A program made the translations under genes and the position numbers. From Leuctra nigra (lineage: Eukaryota; Arthropoda; Insecta; Plecoptera; Leuctridae): 64,000 bases of DNA. Within the stretch, counting starts at the first letter, position 1; every line of letters starts with the position of its first letter. Shown here in pieces: positions 48,501 to 64,000 of the stretch. The notes below the pieces were generated by a model, which did no database searches, had not been told where the DNA came from, and saw only the letters and a program-made list of their open reading frames with translations. The stretch covers positions 5,518,001-5,582,000 of the forward strand of contig OW203770.1 in NCBI GenBank assembly GCA_934045905.1, written 5' to 3'.

Positions 48501-51500
48501 GATGCTGAAGTGTAATTACATAAATACCAATAAAACACACAGCTTAGTGGTTTAGAAAAAATTATTTTTTTGTTGGTTTTAAACCAACAAATCGTTTGTT
48601 GTTATAAACTTAAATAAGGAAATGAAAATTTTGAAGGTATTGCTCCAAATCCTTGGTTAATCTAAACAGCATATTGTGATTGTGTCTGAATGGTTTCCTT
48701 GCCTCTGATCTTTGCATTCTCCTCGGCTTTGGCCAGGAACTGCTTGGCGTAATCGATGGGGATAGCGAAGGAGATTCCCGCGGCCACTTTCATTGAGTTG
48801 ATGCCGATCACTTCTCCGTCCAAGTTCACCAGCGGGCCGCCGGAGTTCCCAAACTACATGACAAATCCCGTATTAGTAGAGAACAGACAATTTACAAATC
48901 ATTTGCATTGGGCAATACCAGCAATTTTTATATAAAATGCAGGCAGACTGAAGCTAAATACCTACATACCTAATAAAACCAATTAAATTTGTTAAGAATA
49001 TGCTTTTTGAGCAGGGGATCTCCATGGAACTGGTGAGAAAATACATTAAAATTGTGTCAAGTCAACCCCTATGCTCCGCTTAGGATGCAGGAAGCATCCC
49101 CTTGAAGGCCAGGAAGTGCATTGCAATTCTCAAATAAATCAGAGGATATCATAAAATCAAGTTATTTTATTTTATTCACCATTTTTTGGTCCCTCGTTTG
49201 AGATTGACAACTTTACTTTAACAGTATTTATTATTTACTAATTCTCAGCTAATTTAGTGGTCTGTCCTGCAATTAAACTACCTAATTGAGCGAGCGTCTC
49301 CATTCTGCACTTTCGGACACTTTCTCTGTTTTTTTTTGTTTTTTTGTTTTTGTTTGTTTGGCCCGACGCCACAGGCCACAATTTTTTCCCGATCGAGCTG
49401 AAATGTTGCACACATACTAATATCATTCTAATTTAATCGTGTATAGTTTTTGAGAGCTGCCATTTGATTGGTTCAAAAATTAAAATATCTCCCGATTGGT
49501 CGAAAATCAAATTGCTCCGATTATGTTCAAATTTTGCATGAACATTAAGACAACCATTTTCGAGTATTTTACAAGATTTCAGCCCAATCATTAGATAACT
49601 TATGGACTTATTGACATTTTCAATGTTTGAAACTGTTAGAATTGATGGTATCGGGAAATTTCAGGGCTTTCTGGATTGTTTTATATACCAACCAAGATTC
49701 ATGGACATCATTACTACATTCATACTAGTAGAGACGGTTGTCTCACTCCTATACTGATAACATTGACCGCAGTGAAGCCATTTTAGACCCTGTGATTGGG
49801 GAAATCTGGTAGGACCCCGTGATTTGAGCGACGTCTATAGCGTGAAGAGTGAACTTCTTGATGACCAATCTCTGACGATGGCTCAACCGCTAATTCATAG
49901 TTTACACTTGATGTGCCTGCTAGCACGTAGAATAGCTGTTATTTGACGATATTGAATGGTTTTATAGTTCATTTTTTAGTTTAATTGTAAATATCTGATA
50001 TAAAACAAAGGAAGATCGTGCATAGCATATAAATGCAACGACGGCTCAATGGATAAATTTAGCAGTTTGTTCATATTTTTACCACTAGTGCTGATATATG
50101 CGCTAACGATGCCCGGATACCCCAATATTTCTCATGTCGAAAAGGCTTCACGTTCATTGGTGGAGTGAGAATACCTCTGCTATAGTGTAGTCACGTAGTG
50201 TATATCTATATATATCTCTCTGCCGTGATACCAACTATACCAACCAAAGGTATAGATGGCTGTTTTCAGTTTCGATGAAAAAAATATTCTTGTTGATTGT
50301 CTGGATTATTTTGCAAATAGACAACATCATAAATTATCTAGTTAGCTACTATGCTTTTCAAAAAATTTCATATGCAGTACCGTGATCCAAGTAGGTATCT
50401 ATTATGGTTTTCAACAATGGATCATAAACCATAATAGATACTTGGATCTTGGATATGAAATTTTTTGAAAAGCAGAGCTAACTAGATAATTTATGATGTT
50501 GTCTATTGCAATTCATAAGGGATGTATATTATGTCCTACCTCTATGTAGGTATATGTATACCAACATAGGTCTTATATAACTATTTTTCTAATATGGATC
50601 GTGTTTCACAGTTATGTTAGAAGCAACGTTTCGACTAGATAGCACATGTAACATCTCATATTTTACACATTATCAGCCCAATCGGTCAATAATTTTCATA
50701 AGTTTATTGCTACCTATTTTAAGTGTTTTGTATGTTCAGAGAGATTGATGGAGATGTATCAAATTCATGGTGCACCCACGGTCAGAATAATTGACGGTAA
50801 ACTGCTAAGTTGAAGAAACTCTAGCTACGGTCAAAATTTGTTGAATGGCGAAAAAATTATTATTATGAGTTTGTTGGTTGATTCTTATAATCAAACCCTA
50901 TAACACCACATGCTCAATATCTGCGTTTACCTCGGTGCTTTCGTCTGGGTAATCAAATTTTAAAAAGGACTTAGAATTTTGCAAGCAATTTATGTGCAGG
51001 TGGTTGTACATTGATGTTTTTAATTTTTCCAGAATGATTATGGAAAGTTGCGATGAAAATCTGTAATGATGTATAAGTTAGTTATCTTTGATTGAATGGA
51101 TCGTGCTCGATTGGCGATGTTGCGGCTTGGGCGTGTCCGTGCTCCCTCATCAACGCGTTACACGGAGCGTTTTCCTAGTATAATCCTTGGTATAATGGCT
51201 AATGATGATGAAGGAAAAGTGAATGAAGAATAACAATGAATGGACAATGGGAGGGAGATGTAGCCTATTAGGGAACTTTCCCAGACTTTATCTTGCAACT
51301 GAGGGAAACCAATAAAAAACATTAGACAGGAAGTCCTGAGTCTGGAGAGCAAGTCCATAGCAGTACAGCCCGAGCCTTACTACTAATGTACTGGAAGTGG
51401 TATCTTGACAGTCCAGGGGTGCGATTACATAACTTTCTTGTCACGGTGACAAGCTTCTCATCTTATTTGTTATTCACGGCCTTCTAAAAAGAGAAGCTTC

Positions 51501-53793
51501 ACTGTGAGCAAGGGTGCAGGGGGGGATTACATAAGTGATCCCCTAGAGTTTTCACCATAGAAGGCCGTGAATAACATTGATATGAGAAGCTTGTCACCGT
51601 GACAAGAAAGTTATCATTTACGTAATCCCACCCTGCTCCTGGGCTGCGATCGTGTAAAATTACAACTTACTTGTCGCAGTGACAAGCTTCTCATCTCAAT
51701 GTTATTCACGGCCTTCTAGGGTCTTGTCACCGTGACAAGAAAGTTGTCATTTTACACAATCGCAGCCCTGGCAATGATCGAGGAATGACTCACAGTGATG
51801 GCGGCATCGGTCTGGATGTAGTCTATGTTCCTGTTGCTTGGAAGACCGAGCTCTTGGCTCTGTCTGCTGACGGACGACACAACGCCGGCCGTCACCGTGT
51901 TGCTAAGAGCCAGCGGACTGCCGAGCGCGATCACAAACTCCCCGGGCCGGAGGTCACTGGAGTTGCCCAGCTTCATCACGGGCAGGCCTTTCTACACAAA
52001 CACACACACAAGCTGGATCAATGAAGGGGATTTTGATTTATTTTAAATGGCAATTACCAGGACTTGCAGTCCTACTGCCGCCTCAACCACTGTTACCTGG
52101 TCCTCTTAACAAAGTAACACCATATTAGGAGGTGAAGTTCATTGAGGATCCAAAACTCAGGATATAAGCGAGTGGGCAGGAATGTGCAGGGCTTAACGTC
52201 CCACCCCAAGGAAGGCGTAATGCCCGTTGAGAGAGTGACAGCAGCCAAAGGCAGCACTAGAATGCTCGCCCAACCGAGTGCACTCAATGTAGCTTTACCT
52301 CAGTGATCCGATGAGAACAGTGGTATCCAATAGAACAGTCGTTGCTTACCACACTACTAAACTAACCTTCTAACACAGTAGGTGTTCAATAGTAACCCAA
52401 GGCGGATCAATACAGTCAAATAGCTCACCTAGAGAGGTATTTTGTATAGTTGAATTACTAACATAAACTTTTACTCACGACATTGATTCGAACTGTCGCT
52501 AGGTCCGAGTTGACGTCCACATCCTCCACAACTCCCAAACACGTCTGTCCATTAGTCAGGCGAACCTGAGAGAACCATCTATTATTTTTAATCATATTTT
52601 GCTAAAGGGAGAAGGTAACACATGATAGAATAACATGGGAAATCAGTATATATTTTTGGAAGCAGGTAGGTAGTAGTGATGGATGCCACCGGGTAGGAAT
52701 ATTTGTACCCGGGTACCCGTCAGCAGTACCCGGGCTTTCTAAAAAAAAAAAAAAAAAAAAAAAACGGATTTTGAAGATGATGGAAGAATAAACAGTATAA
52801 CTATAAACTGTATAACTAATGTTTATATAGGTATTGTTGCGCAATTTAAATAGCACAATTGAAAATAGCACTGCGGCAAGTGGTGCCGCAGTGTCTGAGT
52901 GGTGACCAGAGGGGTGTCGGAGGGGTAAATTAGCGTGACGATTCCCGTTGGAGAGAGGAATGCTCCCCTGCTCAATTAGCGCGGTTAAACAGCAGAATTT
53001 AAACGTAATTTTTTTTTTTTTTTTTTACTACTTGCGTGTAGTGAATTTAACCCGGGTCTCCCATTACCCGGTTCTGACCTGGGTACCCGATGGCATCACT
53101 ACCTAGTAGGTAGGTAAATAAAGAAATCCAGTTATAAGCAATGGTAAAATGCATGTTTTGGAGATATTTAAATATCAACATTGTTTAGTGGAATGAATGT
53201 CACAGATTTATGAATAATGAACCTGCTTCTCTTACGTGGACAGTGCTGTGTGGTTTGTTGATCACGACATGAGCGTTAGTCAAAATCAATCCGTCTTCGC
53301 GGACAATGAATCCAGAACCATTCGACGTAGTAGCTGGCACTTTTGTGAAGAAGTCAACGCGTCGCTGATCCTTGATTTCGATGTAAACGACGGGACTAGC
53401 GCACTTCTCTACAACTTCCGCTATGAAGTTGAACCGATTTCTCAGACCGCCGTCCGATCCTTTTCCTTTGTTACTAGGGACTTCAGGTTCAGCAGGCTTT
53501 GCGGCAAATACTCTTGGAAGAAATACATTGCTTACTTGCTCACTAAAGTCATCATCACAATAATATTTTAAACCTAACCCTAAACCAATTCCAATACTTG
53601 TCAAACCTATAACCCAACTTTTTCTTCTACCAGCTGTTTGACTATTTTCATATCTATTGTAATGTCTATTTTCTGCTGTAGAATATGATTTATGTGCATC
53701 AATAAAATTGATGGGAAATCGTCGACATAGCTTGATAGACGTACTTCGATGAATATACTGAGCAGTACACCAAAGCAACAACTTGTTCGCCAT
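42536..53793 (-). CDS. HtrA2: HtrA2/Omi mitochondrial serine protease with PDZ domain, 6 exons, 442 aa
   Basis: HtrA-family serine endopeptidase of the mitochondrial intermembrane space, known for protein quality control and, after release, IAP antagonism. Exons in reading order: 53793-53236, 52565-52479, 51991-51794, 48853-48703, 43115-42950, 42704-42536. Residues ~1-58 are basic (targeting), 59-77 a hydrophobic anchor, then AAKPAEP (97-103), a candidate IAP-binding neo-N-terminus. The triad is H175 (TNAHVV), D207 (NSDLATVRI) and S285 (FGNSGGP). A PDZ domain (~345-440) contains [17 protein letters not shown] and GGLKPADI. The start is the ATG in good context (AACATGG); the frame is open slightly further upstream but without an ATG. 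Intron 4 needs a GC donor (see 48701). Length fits the family (Drosophila homologue about 420 aa). Transcribed divergently from the aminotransferase gene. Introns carry many transposons, including a full-length LINE in intron 4. Confidence 0.93.
43238..43518. mobile_element. MITE, TIR CGATGCAGTATAAG
   Basis: CGATGCAGTATAAGAGG pairs with CCCTTATACTGCATCG. Second-level pairing AGGACGAAGC / GGTTCGTCGTC. In HtrA2 intron 4, ~120 bp upstream of exon 5. Confidence 0.7.
43615..43795 (+). pseudogene. LINE reverse-transcriptase fragment, left part
   Basis: Translates to [20 protein letters not shown], the post-catalytic 'YLG..I' motif of LINE reverse transcriptases. It breaks off at a stop and then at the DNA transposon that starts at 43804. 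Probably the same old copy as 47797-47945. Confidence 0.6.
43975..44255. repeat. Foldback inside the DNA transposon at 43804-47705
   Basis: ATTCATTCAAATTCTTTTGAAAACGAGTTGTCTATTCACC pairs with GGTGAATAGACAACTCG..CAAGAATTTGAATGAAT. Arms are ~125 bp and include CATATTTCATTACAGCA. Boundaries are approximate. Confidence 0.7.
44270..44450 (+). mobile_element. 3' end of another retroelement with (ATT)n tail
   Basis: A GA-rich stretch (GAAGAGAAGAGATGGATG) leads to GTGCTCAATAAATTAC and seven or so ATT repeats. It resembles a LINE 3' end truncated at its 5' side. It directly precedes the target duplication of the intact LINE. Confidence 0.4.
44465..47525 (+). mobile_element. Full-length RTE-type LINE with 14-bp target duplication
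   Basis: The 14-mer ATTGACACTGAGGT occurs at 44451-44464 and again at 47526-47539, bounding a 3.06-kb insert. The insert has a single long ORF, a very short 3' UTR (~80 bp) and an ATT-repeat tail. Single ORF with endonuclease then RT and a tiny 3' UTR is typical of the RTE clade. It sits antisense in HtrA2 intron 4. Confidence 0.85.
44535..47444 (+). CDS. LINE polyprotein: AP endonuclease + reverse transcriptase, 969 aa, intact
   Basis: Replication protein of the LINE, combining target nicking and reverse transcription. The N-terminal apurinic-type endonuclease shows [17 protein letters not shown] (41-45), [12 protein letters not shown] (~142-153) and LDSDHRLL (238-245). The central reverse transcriptase (~530-790) shows [43 protein letters not shown] and the catalytic YADD (704-707). 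The C-terminal part ([15 protein letters not shown]) is the usual LINE tail. No stop or frameshift interrupts it, so it may be recently mobile. Purine-rich coding use contrasts with the surrounding AT-rich intron. It is not part of HtrA2. Confidence 0.93.
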   Translation: MKKRRKGDAIKIGTLNIVTLNGKIEEIIDMMEERRIEILGISETKWKGVGEKDCRGGYKLFWSGGIAGRNGVGFMVGPSLKELIVEVENHSERSIKASLLMKNKVKIDIIQVYAPQTGRPAAEKEIFIQELESNITSNAIIVMGDFNAQIGEDRTGVEGVMGHHGWGKRNVDGEKMLEMCGRSGLQVGNSMFQKEKRKKITRYGHGEEATESVIDFICVGNELRRFLEDVEVIPSVALDSDHRLLVGKFNFKKDRPTKKRSKKNGRIRVWKLQHGTVQQEFREKIASKERRGEVGLVEVEWQAFKKVFVDCAEEVCGRSSGKSKKKETPWWNEIVREAVHQKRTAWQTYEADRSTLNKAEYRRWKIRVRETVEEEKKKSMEELAGKLETDFEGNKKMLYGIIKEKRTRKVGQACMVDACGGLINDPVEVQALWKEYFKELLNVDGVALPESSRILQSENEEEEECALREGEVEKALNEMKNGRSPGIDEITVEMVRAAGEIGKRWLFRVMSAAWKQRTIPDDWRKGVIVPIYKKGDRKKCSNYRGITLMCQCAKVFEKVVEFRLKEVVEEKLREEQYGFRPGRSTIDPIFTIRQVMERKWESGEKLYMVFLDLEKAYDRLPRKKVWECLKRKGVGLGLIERIKSTYEKNESCVQTVEGKSGWFEVKEGLRQGSVLSPTLFVIVMDELLRKVEPSEDQETNTLVYADDIVVWGGTSECVQEKIDRWSQMTEEYGMRISQEKSETLVVERKATRNVKIRLRGLELAERGEFKYLGSWLTKDGKIGREITSRVQQANTFFQLVRKLLWNEQFPQKCKILLFKSYFLPILTYGSVTWAIGGKEESQLQAAEMKFLRSIQGVTKMDKIRSEKIRGDLKVERLAFKMGRERLRWFGHMKRMQRERIPRREFEAARSDKRRVGRPREKWRELVAEDVQERLEKWEEVEEGRWWEDRKKWKKLVEKKNEEEEPSLAS
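47708..47790. mobile_element. 83-bp hairpin MITE
   Basis: TAACTCCATTGCGACCGCTT at the left pairs with its complement at ~47768-47788, with a loop of ~25 bases. Sits exactly between the DNA transposon and the right LINE fragment. Confidence 0.7.
47797..47945 (+). pseudogene. LINE reverse-transcriptase fragment, right part
   Basis: Translates to [16 protein letters not shown] and [18 protein letters not shown], the C-terminal region after the RT domain of LINEs. It is in the same orientation as 43615-43795; the 43804-47705 transposon and the hairpin at 47708 lie between. Confidence 0.6.
48701..48702 (-). promoter_or_regulatory. Non-canonical GC splice donor of HtrA2 intron 4
   Basis: After ...AEENAKIR the sequence reads AGAG|GCAAGG. 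Using this GC donor with the acceptor CCACAG|GTCAG at 43115 keeps the frame (R-G-Q-S-P) and joins protease to PDZ. I see no usable GT donor near it. Without splicing the frame runs 13 more codons to a TAG at 48664-48662, giving a PDZ-less ~344-aa protease. Confidence 0.7.
49283..49690 (+). mobile_element. Helitron-like element, 5' part
   Basis: TTGAGCGAGCGTCTCC, CGATCGAGCTGAAATG, then the common body. In HtrA2 intron 3. Confidence 0.5.
50316..50507. mobile_element. 192-bp near-perfect hairpin in HtrA2 intron 3
   Basis: AATAGACAACATCATAAATT pairs with its complement at 50488-50507. ATTTCATATGCAG / TTGGATATGAAAT and ATCTATTATGGTTT / AAACCATAATAGAT continue to the centre. Confidence 0.8.
50780..51179 (+). 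mobile_element. Helitron-like 3' part with intact end
   Basis: Ends CTCATCAACGCGTTACACGG, AGCGTTTTCCTAGT. 50780-51000 recurs inverted at 39600-39830, so a longer element body is shared. In HtrA2 intron 3. Confidence 0.5.
51414..51635. mobile_element. Palindromic MITE, CTTGTCACGGTGACAAG family, copy 1
   Basis: CAGGGGTGCGATTACATAAC pairs with TTACGTAATCCCACCCTG. It carries the self-complementary TTGTCACGGTGACAA at both sides and ATTCACGGCCTTCTA. Confidence 0.75.
51639..51770. mobile_element. Palindromic MITE, CTTGTCACGGTGACAAG family, copy 2
   Basis: GGGCTGCGATCGTGTAAAAT pairs with ATTTTACACAATCGCAGCCC. Shares the inner motifs with copy 1. Ends 18 bp from the HtrA2 exon 3 donor. Confidence 0.8.
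52070..52290 (-). mobile_element. 5'-truncated relative of the 5S-SINE body
   Basis: The minus strand carries CTCAACGGGC, CGCCTTCCTTGGGGTGG and GGACGTTAAGCCC, matching the body of the 33310 SINE but without 5S sequence. In HtrA2 intron 2. Confidence 0.55.
52674..53101. mobile_element. hAT-like MITE in HtrA2 intron 1
   Basis: TAGTGATGGATGCCACCGGGTA and TACCCGATGGCATCACTA ends, with CCCGGGTACCCG palindromes near the left end and A(23)/T(18) runs inside. Target repeats are uncertain because of GTAGG microsatellite flanks. Confidence 0.7.
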
Positions 53794-54305
53794 GTTGACA
53801 AACAAACAAATCGCAAACAAAACAGCTGTTCACCTCACTTCCTTTTCCGGTCACCAGTCAACCAATGGCAAGGAAGCGCGGGAGTAACAGATTTACTTGT
53901 TTTATTTTTCTTCCAATTCTTTCAGTACTTATCTTTATGAATGTGAAAAACTTTCATAATTGCACAGAGAAGCTTTGTCGAATACAAAAATTAATTATCT
54001 GTCAAACTCAAAACACCTCATATATTCTCATTTCTACTGGAATTTAGTAAAAAAAAAAATCATTGGTCGATGATGCTATGAATTTATGAAAAATCGTTCG
54101 TCCATAACTGAAATATATTTTTTAAAACAGTGAAATTTAGCCGACTCATTGACAGTAGTAAACATATTTACTTATCCAGCTGATAACTCTTGCTCTATAG
54201 GTCCAAGGTCATCAAGATATCACCTAGTTGTCGGGCGAAGTAACCTACAAGGTTGTTGTCAGTAGCGAGCGAAGTGAGCTGGCAGACAGACCACAGACAG
54301 AAAGC
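53794..54305. promoter_or_regulatory. Shared divergent promoter region, HtrA2 / aminotransferase
   Basis: The start codons of two oppositely oriented housekeeping-type genes are 512 bp apart. An ETS-like site pair (ACTTCC and TTCCGG, ~53837-53852) lies near the HtrA2 side. No TATA box is obvious on the HtrA2 side. I see no transposon in this gap, in contrast to all surrounding introns. Confidence 0.5.
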
Positions 54306-61716
<7,411 letters not shown>

Positions 61717-61889
61717 GTAAGTCCACAGGATTAAAAGTTCAACATTTTTTCAATTAGCCTACAACCACCAATATTCAGGGTGCGAATGGTAACATTTTTA
61801 ACATTCCCCCCCCCCCCCCCCCCCCCCCGAAAATTGAGAGAGAAAAATTGTTTTATAAGTGAGTGTAACGTTAACAGGATGTTCACATG

Positions 61890-62345
61890 ATCAGTCTGAT
61901 TGTATATTTGTAGCACTCATATTTGCTTCTTGCATTGTTAATTAGGCGCCGGTTATTAAACAAAACCGCGTAAAACTCTGAAATTTTCGATACGATTGGA
62001 GACCAAACCCTTCACCCAATTGATCTCAAATTTTAATCATGATTAGATGAAAGACAAACTTAGGGTTATCTCTTGGCACATTTTTGAAATTTAATTTTAT
62101 ACGGCGCCCAGGGAGACAAGAAAATTGCTAATTTTTCACCAAAAATCCACTAATTATTACTAATTAACGAAACAAAATTAAAAATATACCAAGGGATAAC
62201 CCTAAGTTTGTCTTTTATCTAATCACGATAAAAATTTCAAATAATTTGGTCTACCCATTTCGTCTCCAATCGTATCGCAAAAAAGTGTCTACAAAAAGCA
62301 GCAAAATCGCTCGCGCTTGTAGCACCTTAAGATTGCAAAGACGAA
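61890..62345. mobile_element. Foldback family 'GGTGCTAC', copy 2
   Basis: Starts near TGTAGCACTCATATTTGC and ends CGCGCTTGTAGCACCTTAAG. AAGACAAACTTAGGGTTATC pairs with GATAACCCTAAGTTTGTCTT. Uninterrupted counterpart of 39890-40900. Lies downstream of aminotransferase exon 5. Confidence 0.7.
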
Positions 62346-62638
62346 AATACGATTATCTCCGAACATAGTGGGGGTCTGGAGTGTTGGAATGGGAATGGGG
62401 GGGTGGGGGGTTCCCCAACATCACGCGGGTCCGGGGCGCATAGCACCTGTGCGCTTCTAAGCGATTTGTACACTGTTTGAATCATTCATTTATCTCGACA
62501 AATGGCGTTTTAAAAGAGAAATTGCTTTTCATTTAAAGGGGCATCGGAAGTGGCAAGCAAGTAAAATGATCATGGAATAAATCAATTTTATCCAATACAG
62601 TATCAGCTGCTAATAAGGGATTGTCCGTTGTAACACTA

Positions 62639-63031
62639 TAACATAGTAACATAGCAACATTACTAACATAATATAGGAAATTGACAGTTGTTTGTGTGAG
62701 TGTGACAATTTATTTTTTACATTTAAGATTTATTTCTGAATAATGTATAATCTGATGTATTCATATTATAAGTCGACATTTTACAGAGGCGGTGGGGAAT
62801 TTCCCCCTTTGGTTTTCTCATCCCCAGTTTCTTTTTCCCAATTAGGCATCCCAGGAGGGATAGATTTCCCCCCCCCCCCCCCCCCTCTGTAAAATGTCGG
62901 CTTATATGAATACATCAGATTATACATTATTCAGAAATAAATCTTAAATGTAAAAAATAAATTGTCACACTCACACAACACAACTGTCAATTTCCTATAT
63001 TATGTTAGTAATGTTGCTATGTTACTATGTT
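62639..63031. mobile_element. Foldback with C-run centre downstream of aminotransferase exon 5
   Basis: AACATAGTAACATAGCAAC pairs with GTTGCTATGTTACTATGTT. Arms of ~155 bp are nearly perfect to TCGACATTTTACAGAGG / CCTCTGTAAAATGTCGG. A ~60-bp segment (CATCCCAGGAGG, poly-C) repeats just outside at 63060-63122. Confidence 0.8.
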
Positions 63032-63176
63032 AATGTAAGTGATCTTACAATCATTCATTTCTCATCCCCGGTTCTGTTTCCCAATCAGGCATCCCAGGAG
63101 GATAGATCCCCCCCCCCCCCCCGCATCAATTCGCACCCTGCCAATATTTCTAATAAAAAAATTATAAAACTGCCCC

Positions 63177-63211
63177 TGGGGCTGGATTCACGAAAGGTAT
63201 TATCTGCTGAT
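63177..63211. mobile_element. Truncated copy of the GGGGCTGGATTCACG MITE
   Basis: GGGGCTGGATTCACGAAAGG continues as in 23588 but is cut by the composite element starting at 63212. Confidence 0.6.
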
Positions 63212-64000
63212 CTAGTGGAGCGGTCGCTCCACCCAGCCAAGTCGTACCGTACACTCACACTCACTCAACATACCGTAAATGACTAATAAACTGAGGAGCA
63301 GACCAACCACTTTTACTGTAAGCAACAACATGGCATTTTCGGCCTACTGGATCTTAAAATTGGAAAATCTCACATTGTTGCGATATATCTTAATTTCGAG
63401 CTATGGCCCACCCCACTACATATACCAAATTAGGGAACAATATGTTATGCCGTTTGCGAGCTAGAGGGCCGAGAAAACAGTGAAATTACACTACTTTCTG
63501 ATTCTGATGATGATATCAGGAAACGTTGCTATCACCGCCACAGCCTAAACGGCTAAACCGATCGACCTGAAACTTTTACCACATGTGCACTTTTGGCGTC
63601 TGAGGTGCCTTTTTATAAAACCAACCGGAAGCCGCCATTTGAAACCGGAAGTGACGTCATAACTCAAAAACGTCTGGACCGATTAGAACGAAATTAGCGC
63701 CATTCGATTTAGATGGTCATCTATATGAAGTATCAATAAAAAAAATATTATTTTCTTATTTTCTAAACCGGAAGTGACGTCATAAATACGCAATATTTAA
63801 CTTATTTCAACAAATTATACTTAAAATAGTACATAATTAACTTACATTGTAACATAGACAATACAATTTATATATTCAAGGTAGCAGTGTTCTCGGCCGC
63901 CATTCCTGAAACCGGAAGTGACGTCATATATCTAAAACGCCTGTACCGATTGCAACTGAACTAGCTCCTGCGTATTCATTCTGCTATTTATTTGAAAAAT
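63212..64000 (+). mobile_element. Composite repeat copy 7, cut by window edge
   Basis: Head palindrome at 63212 followed by the standard arm. GGAAGTGACGTCAT sites lie at ~63646, ~63770 and ~63914. The foldback would lie beyond the window. Confidence 0.8.

Noticed and set aside
53794..53820. Nine-codon N-terminal extension of HtrA2
   Set aside because: Would need a TTG start; the ATG at 53793 has good context.

Overview
The window is animal, almost certainly insect, nuclear DNA. The evidence is spliced genes with GT-AG introns, an insect-type chemosensory ionotropic receptor (IR) pair, an HtrA2/Omi mitochondrial protease, an alanine-glyoxylate/serine-pyruvate-type aminotransferase, an RTE-type LINE, tRNA- and 5S-derived SINEs, Helitron-like ends and a very dense load of small inverted-repeat DNA transposons. 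A hemipteran is plausible, but the sequence alone does not fix the order.

Layout. (1) 995-19514: two tandem, same-strand IR genes (IR-A 995-10253, IR-B 12774-19514). Each has 8 coding exons with identical phases and encodes 618 aa. Exons are nearly identical except exon 7 (second half of the ligand-binding domain), where 20 of my 44 counted amino-acid differences lie. Their introns are filled with different foldback elements. (2) 19515-42535: 23 kb with no recognisable intact host gene. It holds a 136-bp satellite, a C-rich tandem block carrying what looks like a relic of an IR start exon, a decayed mariner-like element with nested MITEs, several copies of a composite repeat, Helitron-like copies, a 5S-derived SINE, pogo-like and hAT elements, and a small duplicated Cys-containing candidate exon. 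(3) 42536-53793, minus strand: HtrA2 in 6 coding exons (442 aa) with intact protease triad and PDZ domain. Its fourth intron contains a LINE nested in a DNA transposon nested in an older LINE fragment. A hAT element lies 35 bp beyond the stop codon. (4) 54306 to the right edge, plus strand: the first five coding exons (257 aa) of the aminotransferase, divergent from HtrA2 across a 512-bp gap. Its exon 2/donor junction has been amplified into a 13-donor minisatellite, and its introns carry very large hairpins.

The IR pair is a chemosensory module. HtrA2 (mitochondrial intermembrane-space quality control and apoptosis) and the aminotransferase (glyoxylate/amino-acid metabolism) are housekeeping genes that may share a promoter. 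Most remaining sequence is transposon-derived. The most distinctive repeat is a ~1.3-kb element that starts with a 16-18 nt palindrome, carries several copies of an ETS/CRE-like motif, and ends in a ~400-bp perfect-looking foldback. At least seven copies are in this window. All splice models were built by eye from frame, consensus sites and the paralogue or family; no transcript or database search was available.
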